Origin: an uncultured bacterium
GTDB taxonomy: Bacteria > Patescibacteriota > Minisyncoccia > Phycocordibacterales > UBA9973
NCBI GenBank assembly: GCA_903821415.1
Contig: CAIJLF010000031.1
Location: 1 to 8,204, forward strand
DNA length: 8,204 bases
Reading direction: 5' to 3'
Both the position numbers and the translations under genes were made by a program. The first letter of the stretch is position 1, and the number at the start of each line of letters is the position of its first letter. The notes beneath the pieces are model-generated. The model searched no databases and was not told where the DNA came from. It saw only the letters and a program-made list of their open reading frames with translations. Positions 1 through 5,909 of this stretch are shown in pieces.

Positions 1-1643
1 ATTCTTAATCTTAATTCCGTTCTGCCTGCAAAAGTACTTTTCTCAAATGTAGCCACGAGGTTAATTCTCTCTCCTTCTGATATTTTACTTTTGAAACTAT
101 CTCTCGTCTTAAAGAAAGCGATGGCTTTTATCTGCTTGCCTTTACTATTTAGAAAACTTAATTCTAAATGATTTTTTTCTTTTCCAAATTCTTTCAGTGT
201 GTGTATCGGCAATTCTTTAAAGAGAAATCTAGGTTTTGGATTCCCTGCTCCATAGGGGGCAAGTCTATCTATCACACTGAAGTTTCCAGGGTTAACATCA
301 TCTATACTTATAAATGCTTCTGCTTCAGTCCCCAATATATCTTCTTCTACTTCCCTATCTTCACCATAGACTTTAAGAATTCTTTCTTCTAAGAAATGAA
401 TTTCTTCATGCGATACAGCGAACCCTCCTGCACCGGCATGTCCACCAAAAGACGTCATTGTATTTTCTGGCAATAAATTCATTATCTCTACCAAGTTTAT
501 ACTACCCCACGAACGACAAGAGCCTTTAAGCATTTCACTGCCATCAGACCCCCATACAAACACAGGTCTTTTATATTCTTCAACGATTTTTGAGGCGATG
601 ATTCCCAGCACCCCTATCCTCCAGCTTGGATTCCCTATGACTATTACTTTCTTATCTTCTCTTTTACTTAAGGTTTTATTTACCTCTTTCATAATGTTCG
701 CCACCATGTATTTACGATCATCATTTATCTTAGCCAGGTTATCAGCTCTAGCTTTTGCTACTACCAAGTCTATAGCAGAAAGTGCCTCAAAGGCCATCAT
801 CGGATCTGCCATACGACTAGCTGCATTTATACGTGGAGCTAAAGTAAAAGTCACATCCTCTTCGTTAAGTTTTGTTATATCGACAGATGCTTTACGAAAT
901 ATCTCGACGAGTCCAGGACGTCTTCCTTTTTGTAAAACTTTCAAACCATAAGTAGCGAGTACTCTATTCTCATCTACGAGTGGCACTTGGTCAGCAAGAG
1001 TAGCAATACCCACCATATCAAGTAGCCACTTCTCCCACCCTTTACTTATATCCCAATACTCTCCATACTTTGATATCATTGCCTGAATAAGTTTAAAAGC
1101 AATCCCTGCACCACAGAGCATTTTATCAGGATAGATACATCCAACTTGCTTTGGATTAAGTATTGCATAAGCATTTGGCAGACCTTCTACACTTGGTAGA
1201 TGATGGTCTGTAATTATCACATCTATCCCTCCAGCTGTAGCCTCTATCACTTCTTCTATAGCAGTGATCCCTAGATCGAAAGTAATCAAAAGTTTTATTT
1301 CTTGATCTATAAAATTTTTAATGGCATCCATATGTAGTCCATATCCCTCATCGTGTCTATCTGGAATATATATAGTGAAATTTTCATAGCCAATCTTTTT
1401 AAAGAAGTCATTCATTATCACCGCTGCAGGGATACCATCACAGTCATAGTCAGTATAGACAACTATCTTCTCTTTAGCTTCAACTGCTTCGAAAATGCGT
1501 ACACAGACCTTCTCCATATCTTTCATCAAGAAAGAATCATACAAATGATTCTCATAAGAAGGATTCAAAAATTTGTCTTTGTCTTCATCTTTTATTCCCC
1601 TATTCTTCAAAAGTAAGTCTAAAAATTCAATTTCATTCGGCAT
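1..1643 (-). CDS. recJ: Single-stranded-DNA-specific 5'-3' exonuclease RecJ (3' end beyond the window)
   Basis: Reading from the ATG at 1643-1641 gives 547 codons with no stop before the window edge, so only the C-terminal end is missing (RecJ is usually about 550-580 residues). RecJ degrades single-stranded DNA 5' to 3' in the cytoplasm during recombinational and mismatch repair. Visible in order: DHH motif I at residues 65-70 (DYDCDG), motif II Asp123 (FDLGIT), motif III DHH at 146-148, motif IV ADQVPL at 217-222, APRINAASRM at 269-278, the DHHA1 region with WRIGVLGI at 341-348 and KGSCRS at 373-378, GGHAGAGG at 400-407, then an OB-fold-like segment from about 455 to the edge. All metal-binding Asp/His of motifs I-IV are present. 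Several flanking residues depart from the usual form (DLG for DNG, WR for WH, NAAS for NAAG), as I recall for other CPR RecJ proteins. No Shine-Dalgarno precedes the ATG, and an extended -10 lies seven bases upstream. The gene lies just after the pgk terminator, so it is probably its own transcription unit. Confidence 0.95.
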   Translation of the reverse strand, partial: MPNEIEFLDLLLKNRGIKDEDKDKFLNPSYENHLYDSFLMKDMEKVCVRIFEAVEAKEKIVVYTDYDCDGIPAAVIMNDFFKKIGYENFTIYIPDRHDEGYGLHMDAIKNFIDQEIKLLITFDLGITAIEEVIEATAGGIDVIITDHHLPSVEGLPNAYAILNPKQVGCIYPDKMLCGAGIAFKLIQAMISKYGEYWDISKGWEKWLLDMVGIATLADQVPLVDENRVLATYGLKVLQKGRRPGLVEIFRKASVDITKLNEEDVTFTLAPRINAASRMADPMMAFEALSAIDLVVAKARADNLAKINDDRKYMVANIMKEVNKTLSKREDKKVIVIGNPSWRIGVLGIIASKIVEEYKRPVFVWGSDGSEMLKGSCRSWGSINLVEIMNLLPENTMTSFGGHAGAGGFAVSHEEIHFLEERILKVYGEDREVEEDILGTEAEAFISIDDVNPGNFSVIDRLAPYGAGNPKPRFLFKELPIHTLKEFGKEKNHLELSFLNSKGKQIKAIAFFKTRDSFKSKISEGERINLVATFEKSTFAGRTELRLR

Positions 1644-1650
1644 AATAATG

Positions 1651-1659
1651 ATTGTAACA
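1651..1659 (-). promoter_or_regulatory. Candidate extended -10 promoter of recJ (leaderless start)
   Basis: On the minus strand the bases TGTTACAAT fit the extended -10 pattern TG-N-TATAAT with one mismatch. The hexamer TACAAT ends seven bases before the recJ ATG, so a start at normal distance would fall on or next to the initiation codon and give a leaderless mRNA. I see no good -35; the place where it would sit is occupied by the pgk terminator stem. The lack of any Shine-Dalgarno before the ATG agrees with this reading. Prediction from sequence only. Confidence 0.45.
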
Positions 1660-1660
1660 T

Positions 1661-1701
1661 AAATATAAAACTCCCATACATTGTATGGGAGTTTTATATT
1701 T
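1661..1701 (-). terminator. Rho-independent terminator after pgk
   Basis: The arms 1661-1680 and 1682-1701 are perfectly complementary over 20 bases around base 1681. The core is CTCCCAT / ATGGGAG, extended by AAAA/TTTT and further A-T pairs. Read on the minus strand, the GGGAG arm is followed by TTTTATATTTAT, giving the U-rich tail of an intrinsic terminator six bases after the pgk stop codon. The plus-strand side is also T-rich, so the element could work in both directions, but no plus-strand gene ends here. It closes the tpiA-pgk unit and separates it from recJ, whose ATG is 18 bases beyond the last stem base. Confidence 0.85.
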
Positions 1702-1706
1702 TATCT

Positions 1707-2828
1707 TTATTTTAATGCCTTAATTCCAGGAAGAGTTCCCTTGGCCAGGAAGTCGAGGGTTGCTCCACCACCAGTCGAGACGAATCCTATCTTGTCACCA
1801 ATCTTTAGTTTGGTTATAAGTGATACAGTATCTCCTCCTCCGACGATACTATTAGCCTTACTTTTTGCAATTGATTTCAATACCTTCTCTGTGGCACTTC
1901 CAAATCCACTTTCGTACTTACCAAGTGGACCATTCCAAAGAATGAATGATGCTTTTTGTATCAATCCATCTAAAAGTTCCACTGTATTCTTTCCTATATC
2001 TAAAATACTTTCATCACTCTGTACTTCATCCGGCTTTATATTTCTCGCAGTACTTCCTTTTACTGCAACTACGTCAATTGGTAAAATCAAATTCTTATTC
2101 TTAAAGAAAGATTTAACAGGAGCGATACCATCACTTACAAGTGAAGTTCCTACTTCGTATCCTTTACCTTTGAAGAAGTCATTGGCTATCGCACCTCCGA
2201 TAAATACTTCATCCGCATCTCGAAGAAACTTTTTTATTAGTGGAATTTTTGTTTCAAATTTCGAGCCACCCAATATGAATAGAAACGGGTGTTTAGGACT
2301 AAAAGCCTTAGAGAGTTCATTGACTTCATCTATCAATTGTAATCCTGCATATGAAGGTAGACACTTTGTAATACCAACAACTGAAGCATGAGCTCTGTGA
2401 GAGACAGAGAAGGCATCATTCACATAGATATCTCCATATCTCGATATACCTCGTGCAAAAGATGGAGAATTCTTCTTCTCTCCTATTTCACGACGAATAT
2501 TTTCTAGCATTGATACATCTCCGTTTTTCAAACTGAAAATTATTTTTTTAGTTTCATCTGAAAAAATAGTTGATTCTATGAAGTTAAGATTTGGTAGATA
2601 CTTTTTTAGCCTTATAGATACAGGTTTTAGGCTAGATACTGCATCATCTCCAATGTGAGCCATAAGTATAACTATCGCTCCTTTTTTCTTTAAATACTCT
2701 ATTGTAGGTAGAGCTGCCTTTATACGGAAGTCATCTAAGATTTTTCCATCCTTCATAGGTACGTTAAAGTCTACACGGACAAGCACCCTCTTTCCTTTCA
2801 AAACTTCAATGTCTTTAATAGATTTCAT
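1707..2828 (-). CDS. pgk: Phosphoglycerate kinase
   Basis: A 373-residue protein, somewhat shorter than the usual 390-415. PGK transfers the acyl phosphate of 1,3-bisphosphoglycerate to ADP, making ATP and 3-phosphoglycerate in cytoplasmic glycolysis. Family signatures are clear: VLVRVDFNVP at 15-24 (substrate-binding Arg18, Asp20, Asn22), DDFRIKAALPTI at 32-43 (Arg35), AHIG at 57-60 (His58), LENIRREIGEKKN at 108-120 (Arg112), NDAFSVSHRAH at 137-147 (Arg145), FILGGSKFETKI at 184-195, LWNGPLGKYE at 297-306, GGGDT at 330-334 and STGGGATLDFL at 351-361. One oddity is that the arginine normally following HLG in the 3-phosphoglycerate basic patch is Asp61 here, and the loop after it is short. The start ATG is eight bases after the tpiA stop, so the two genes are almost certainly co-transcribed and coupled. 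No Shine-Dalgarno is seen. A hairpin terminator follows immediately. Confidence 0.96.
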   Translation of the reverse strand: MKSIKDIEVLKGKRVLVRVDFNVPMKDGKILDDFRIKAALPTIEYLKKKGAIVILMAHIGDDAVSSLKPVSIRLKKYLPNLNFIESTIFSDETKKIIFSLKNGDVSMLENIRREIGEKKNSPSFARGISRYGDIYVNDAFSVSHRAHASVVGITKCLPSYAGLQLIDEVNELSKAFSPKHPFLFILGGSKFETKIPLIKKFLRDADEVFIGGAIANDFFKGKGYEVGTSLVSDGIAPVKSFFKNKNLILPIDVVAVKGSTARNIKPDEVQSDESILDIGKNTVELLDGLIQKASFILWNGPLGKYESGFGSATEKVLKSIAKSKANSIVGGGDTVSLITKLKIGDKIGFVSTGGGATLDFLAKGTLPGIKALK

Positions 2829-2836
2829 ATTTGTAT

Positions 2837-3598
2837 TTATTTTGCCAAGTTAATAATCGCACTAAATTTCTTTGGGCTCAGACTATCACGCCCGACGAGC
2901 AATCCAAAAGATCCACCCTCTTTTACAAATGGTTCTGCATTAAAAGGATTGACTGAACCACCGTAAATAATTCGAATCTCATTCGCGGTTTTAATATCAT
3001 ACATATCTGAAATTATTTTTTTAATATATATTCTTATCTCTGTAAATTCTGATGGTGTAGCTTCTCTAACAGCATGACTTCCGATAGCCCATATAGGCTC
3101 GTATGCGATAACTATATTTTTAACCTGCGCTTTTGTTATATCCTTTAGTCCTTCTATTAGTTGTTCCTTTATAAAAGAAAGATAGAATCCGTTTGTATCT
3201 CTCTTGCTCTCTCCAATACAAAATATCGGAGCTATCCTTGACTTGATAGCTGTTAGTATTTTTTTATTTACAATAGTATTTGTATCACTTATAGCTCTTC
3301 TTTCTGAGTGTCCTACTATTACATACTCTACTCCCATATTTTTAAGCATAGGAGCCGATACTTCACCAGTAAAAGAACCTTCTTTTTCATAGAAGATGTC
3401 TTGGCTACCTAGCTTAATACTCTTGTTTTTAATTTTTTCTTTAATAAATAGAAACGGAAATGGCGGGCAAACAACTATATCTATATTTTTTAAATTTTTT
3501 ACTGCCGCAGATATCCCTCTAAAAATAATTTCCGCTTCTTTCTTTGATTGCGGATTCATTTTCCAGTTGGCAACTATAATCTTATTTAATTCTCTCAT
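2837..3598 (-). CDS. tpiA: Triosephosphate isomerase
   Basis: 253 residues, the normal size for this cytoplasmic (beta/alpha)8 enzyme, which interconverts dihydroxyacetone phosphate and glyceraldehyde 3-phosphate. The catalytic set is complete: Lys13 in ANWKMN (10-15), His97 in VGHSERR (95-101) and Glu167 in IAYEPIWAIG (164-173). Other family blocks are GSFTGEVSAPML (74-85), FCIGES (126-131) and IYGGSVNPFNA (211-221). Two phosphate-gripping loops are unusual. Loop 6, normally IGTGK-x-A, reads IGSHAVREA (172-180), and the last loop, normally LVGGASL, reads LVGRDSL (234-240). The fold and catalytic residues still make the assignment firm. The ATG at 3598 lies six bases after a candidate extended -10 element. 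AGGA sits only three bases before the ATG, too close for a standard Shine-Dalgarno. It is the first gene of the tpiA-pgk pair and lies 32 bases after the pilin operon, so read-through from that operon is also possible. Confidence 0.96.
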   Translation of the reverse strand: MRELNKIIVANWKMNPQSKKEAEIIFRGISAAVKNLKNIDIVVCPPFPFLFIKEKIKNKSIKLGSQDIFYEKEGSFTGEVSAPMLKNMGVEYVIVGHSERRAISDTNTIVNKKILTAIKSRIAPIFCIGESKRDTNGFYLSFIKEQLIEGLKDITKAQVKNIVIAYEPIWAIGSHAVREATPSEFTEIRIYIKKIISDMYDIKTANEIRIIYGGSVNPFNAEPFVKEGGSFGLLVGRDSLSPKKFSAIINLAK

Positions 3599-3604
3599 TT
3601 TCCT

Positions 3605-3634
3605 ATTTTACCATAAAATGCCCAAAATCGTCAT
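3605..3634 (-). promoter_or_regulatory. Candidate promoter of tpiA-pgk
   Basis: On the minus strand ATGACG (3634-3629) matches four of six bases of the -35 consensus (TGAC core). After an 18-base spacer comes TAAAAT (3610-3605), five of six for the -10, with TG one base upstream making an extended -10. The -35 overlaps the stop codon of the upstream pilin-tail frame. The -10 ends six bases before the tpiA ATG, so the transcript would be leaderless or nearly so. The -10 also lies in a small A/T palindrome, ATTTTA-TGG-TAAAAT. Predicted by eye. Confidence 0.5.
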
Positions 3635-4668
3635 TCTACCTCTTTCCACTTAGTTATGTTCCATGAACCCGATGGACCACTTACAAAATTTTGATTTGCT
3701 AGTCCACTATCATAAGTTATAGCTGCATTATTACCTAGGTGAATGTAGTATCCATTTAAGGCTTTTGCTGTACCATTATTGGCTACATCGATAGTCCCAT
3801 TTGCTGCATAAAGAGCTACAGCTCCTGCATTATTTGATAAAGTTATAGCTTGTGAAGAAGACGAGGTACTGAGTGCCAAGATATAGCTCCCAGCTGTCCC
3901 TGATCCACTGAAAAATGCATTATTACTTATAGTTATAGTTCCATCTACTATGATAACCCCAGAAGAGCTTCCAAAACTAGAAGCCAATTTCAAAGATCCA
4001 TTATTGTTAACATCTAGATTTCCTTGCACCCAGATTGCACCACTTAGAGTTAGAGTATGACCGTTGTCTACAGTCAGATTCCCCGTTATTTTTTTAGGAC
4101 CGATTGTAGTATTTGAAGTTAGTGTATAGTTACCATTTATAGATCCACCGGCAGAAGCAGCATTTTTCCAGTCTTGTATATTTTGTTCTGATATAGGCAT
4201 CGCTATCTGAGAAGGATCATCCTTAGAAGTATTGCATGCCTTATTATTACCTGTGCCTGTTTTACAATAGTTTGTACCAGCTATAGTTGAATTTTTAATT
4301 GTATTAGCATATGCATTTCCTACAGAACCAGTTCCGACTTTTATACCAGTTATTGACCCCGTCATCCCACCTAGATATAAATTAAAGAAGCAGTCTAGTC
4401 CTGAGGGAGAAGTATTATTCCAAGTCCCACTATATGCTCCTGTCTTACCTGTGCCATTTGCATATCCATTATTATTTGCTCCTATTTTATAATATTTAGA
4501 AGAAGAAGTAGAAGTATCTAAGACTAGCCAATATGTTGTAGCAGAAGAAAGTTGTACGAAAGTAGAAAAAGGAACTTCTGCCCATCCGTAATTTGTTGAA
4601 ACAGCTGAAGCTGACAACGTACCCTGTGCTAAGGTTGTAGAACTAGGACTTCCATTTGAATCAGTCAC
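3631..4668 (-). CDS. C-terminal part of the interrupted pilin-like tip protein (jelly-roll-like and beta-helix)
   Basis: 345 codons from a GTG at 4668; the frame is open upstream to 4845, straight after the TAA. The GTG falls inside a conserved-looking strand (RLVTDSNG), has no ribosome site, and the piece lacks any signal or membrane segment, so I doubt it is an independent gene. It is listed because it is a long undamaged coding stretch. Residues 1-100 complete a carbohydrate-binding-like sandwich domain, rich in Thr/Ser/Tyr/Trp (YGWAEVPF, TTYWLVLD), that begins in the 59 codons upstream. Residues 105-135 resume the beta-helix (VGNAYANTIKNSTIAG). Cys135 and Cys145 could form a disulfide. 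MPISEQNIQDWK (157-168) is a short helical linker. From 180 to 320 there are irregular Asn-rich turns with NN at 221, 249, 279, 297 and 313, as in polymer-forming or right-handed beta-helices. Function is inferred as surface adhesion; no catalytic motif is seen. Confidence 0.6.
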   Translation of the reverse strand: MTDSNGSPSSTTLAQGTLSASAVSTNYGWAEVPFSTFVQLSSATTYWLVLDTSTSSSKYYKIGANNNGYANGTGKTGAYSGTWNNTSPSGLDCFFNLYLGGMTGSITGIKVGTGSVGNAYANTIKNSTIAGTNYCKTGTGNNKACNTSKDDPSQIAMPISEQNIQDWKNAASAGGSINGNYTLTSNTTIGPKKITGNLTVDNGHTLTLSGAIWVQGNLDVNNNGSLKLASSFGSSSGVIIVDGTITISNNAFFSGSGTAGSYILALSTSSSSQAITLSNNAGAVALYAANGTIDVANNGTAKALNGYYIHLGNNAAITYDSGLANQNFVSGPSGSWNITKWKEVE

Positions 4669-4845
4669 GAGTCTAACTGTAATATTTGATGGGGCATCAA
4701 CTTTTTTAATATATAGACTTACTTTATTTGCTTCTCCTGTAGTACTTATATGAAAACTTTGAGCAAAGTCCTGCGTTGTATTTGTATTACCAAAAGATAC
4801 ATCATAAGCAGGAATTCCAGAACCATTTGTCTGATCAGATGTTAA

Positions 4846-4848
4846 TTA
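4846..4848 (-). other. In-frame TAA that splits the tip-protein gene
   Basis: The minus-strand codons are GCG AAT TCT CCT TAA TTA ACA TCT GAT CAG. The downstream codons continue the same open frame for 404 codons. No in-frame ATG, GTG or TTG occurs between the TAA and the GTG at 4668, so there is no obvious restart site. A TAA followed by T is not a context known for leaky termination. Confidence 0.85.
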
Positions 4849-5361
4849 AGGAGAATTCGCAGAAGTAGCACTTCCCGTTATTTCCCCAGAACCAGATATG
4901 GGTCCATTTGAATAAACGCTTCCTATAATCTTAGAACCGTTATCCATACTGAATCCTCCTACCCCTGACAAAACTCCGTAGCTAAAAGATGTCCCTACTC
5001 CAACATTTACATCCATACTCACTTTCCTCTGTATATTATTCGTATCCCCTAATGATGTTATTTCTTTTTGCCCATTTGAAATATCTGTGAGTGAAGTAGT
5101 GACTTCTGTATCACCTAGCACTAGAGTCTCAGTACTACTAGTTTGTTTACTATTCCTCAGTCTATATACAACGTCTTCTATCCCCGACTCTGCTAGAAAA
5201 TACGTCTGCTTTGAATTAAAGCTGTCCGTTGCTATTTTGAATTCGAGAACAGTCGGAGACACTACCCCTATCAGAATACTTACACTAATGAATACAAAAA
5301 ATAATACGAGTACCATCATCGCTGCTCCACCATTTTTTTTAATTTTATTTTTGTTATTCAT
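4846..5361 (-). CDS. GspK/PilX-like minor pilin, N-terminal fragment (171 residues)
   Basis: This is the part that ordinary translation would produce. A basic leader (MNNKNKIKKNGG) is followed by a hydrophobic helix at about 13-35, then TDSFNSKQTYFLAESGIED at 45-63, a pattern typical of PilX/GspK-like proteins. The probable prepilin peptidase site is after Gly12. There is no Glu at mature position 5 (Val17 instead), a known mark of GspK, which needs no recruitment by a preceding subunit because it sits at the tip. From about 128 the sequence turns into short Gly/Ser/Asn-rich beta-helix-like turns (YGVLSGVGGFSMDNGSK), which the TAA cuts off after SANSP. The start is two bases after the stop of the J-like gene, so translation is probably coupled. 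The fragment may still assemble into a tip complex but would lack its large exposed domain. Confidence 0.8.
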   Translation of the reverse strand: MNNKNKIKKNGGAAMMVLVLFFVFISVSILIGVVSPTVLEFKIATDSFNSKQTYFLAESGIEDVVYRLRNSKQTSSTETLVLGDTEVTTSLTDISNGQKEITSLGDTNNIQRKVSMDVNVGVGTSFSYGVLSGVGGFSMDNGSKIIGSVYSNGPISGSGEITGSATSANSP

Positions 5362-5363
5362 CT

Positions 5364-5903
5364 TTAATTTTTAATACCTCCCCTTAACACGACCGTATCA
5401 TAAAAAGACTCTGTCTTTTTTGTTTTACTCTTAGTGTCTTGTATTGTCATTTTTATTTTTATCCCCTCGCTGTTTGTAGTTAAGATGCGATAAAAAGAAA
5501 GAGATGTGACTATTGTATTTTGTGTTAACAAATTCCCCACCAATTCATTATCTTTATATATGTTTAATTCATCCCCCTCTCTTATTATCTTAATGACCGT
5601 ATTAGTATTATCAATATTTGTACTATTTATTTGCAATGACTCCCCTCCATTTATTTGACTATTTACAAGGTCGATATTTTTAGCCTGTCTTATTTCTCTA
5701 GATATCCTCTCCATTGAAGAAGTCCCTGAATTCAGTAAATCATGGTTTGACCTTATCTCTCTAAAAGAAGAAAGAACTACAATAAATGAATTAATAACAA
5801 CTATAGAAATAGCCGTAAAGATAGCTAGGTATACTACTATCTCTATAATACTAAAACCATAGACTAACTTTTTTTTATTCATTTTTAATTTATTTAAATA
5901 CAT
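5364..5903 (-). CDS. GspJ/PilW-like minor pilin
   Basis: 179 residues with a type III (prepilin) signal. A short basic leader ends in YG at 15-16; cleavage before Phe17 leaves FSIIE with Glu21 at mature position 5, then a hydrophobic helix to about 40. The following segment, SFREIRSNHDLLNSGTSSMERISREIRQAKNI in sense (about 51-82, helical and amphipathic), and the beta-rich C-terminus ending near the stop resemble PilW/GspJ proteins, where SMERISREIRQA is a typical stretch. In known systems J binds I and K in the pilus-tip complex. The third position in the H-I-J-K order supports the call. Start: the ATG at 5903 is six bases after the I-like stop; a second ATG at 5882 would give the more usual leader MNKKKLVYG and cannot be excluded. 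Neither has a Shine-Dalgarno. The stop is two bases before the K-like ATG. Confidence 0.8.
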   Translation of the reverse strand: MYLNKLKMNKKKLVYGFSIIEIVVYLAIFTAISIVVINSFIVVLSSFREIRSNHDLLNSGTSSMERISREIRQAKNIDLVNSQINGGESLQINSTNIDNTNTVIKIIREGDELNIYKDNELVGNLLTQNTIVTSLSFYRILTTNSEGIKIKMTIQDTKSKTKKTESFYDTVVLRGGIKN

Positions 5904-5909
5904 TTTTTG

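Larger units (their letters stand above)
3631..5361 (-). pseudogene. GspK/PilX-like tip protein gene with beta-rich tail, interrupted by an in-frame TAA
   Basis: Starting at the ATG at 5361, one reading frame runs to the TGA at 3631-3633 (577 codons including stops) and is broken once, by TAA at 4846-4848. There is no frameshift: the 59 codons after the TAA and the following 345 codons are in the same phase. The full product would have a prepilin-like N-terminus and helix (1 to about 70), a pilin-like body (to about 125), the beginning of a beta-helix (about 127-168), a jelly-roll-like domain (about 173-330) and the rest of the beta-helix (to 576). A C-to-T change turning CAA (Gln) into TAA would explain the break, giving SPQLTSDQ. 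Alternatives are stop-codon read-through, a within-population variant, or a sequencing or assembly error. The tail carries no further damage, so any inactivation is recent. Its position as last gene of an H-I-J-K set suggests the whole protein capped a pilus-like fibre. Confidence 0.7.

Noticed and set aside
168..1616. Plus-strand open frames opposite recJ
   Set aside because: All lie within the unbroken recJ frame, show Phe/Ile/Ser-rich shadow composition, and match no family.
1681..2391. Long plus-strand open frame (236 codons) opposite pgk
   Set aside because: It is antisense to a clear pgk, has no recognisable domain, and its composition is what the reverse strand of an AT-rich gene gives.
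3603..3620. A/T palindrome ATTTTA-TGG-TAAAAT as a terminator of the pilin operon
   Set aside because: The stem is only six A/T pairs, with no G+C core and no U-run; it is better explained by the -10 element.
3700..4140. Tandem DNA repeat or CRISPR-like array in the pilin-tail gene
   Set aside because: The recurring element is a loose Asn-Asn protein turn with spacings of 16-30 residues. The DNA copies are not identical and there are no regular spacers.
4846..4848. Genetic-code change (stop reassigned to an amino acid)
   Set aside because: TAA ends most of the other genes here (for example pgk, tpiA, pilC and the H, I and J pilins), so it is a normal stop. TGA is not found inside frames and is used as a stop at 3631, which also argues against the CPR glycine-TGA code.
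4843..4858. Plus-strand GTTAATTAAGGAGAATT resembling a ribosome site next to a palindrome
   Set aside because: No plus-strand start codon or gene follows at proper spacing. The minus-strand reading is simply the codons around the TAA.
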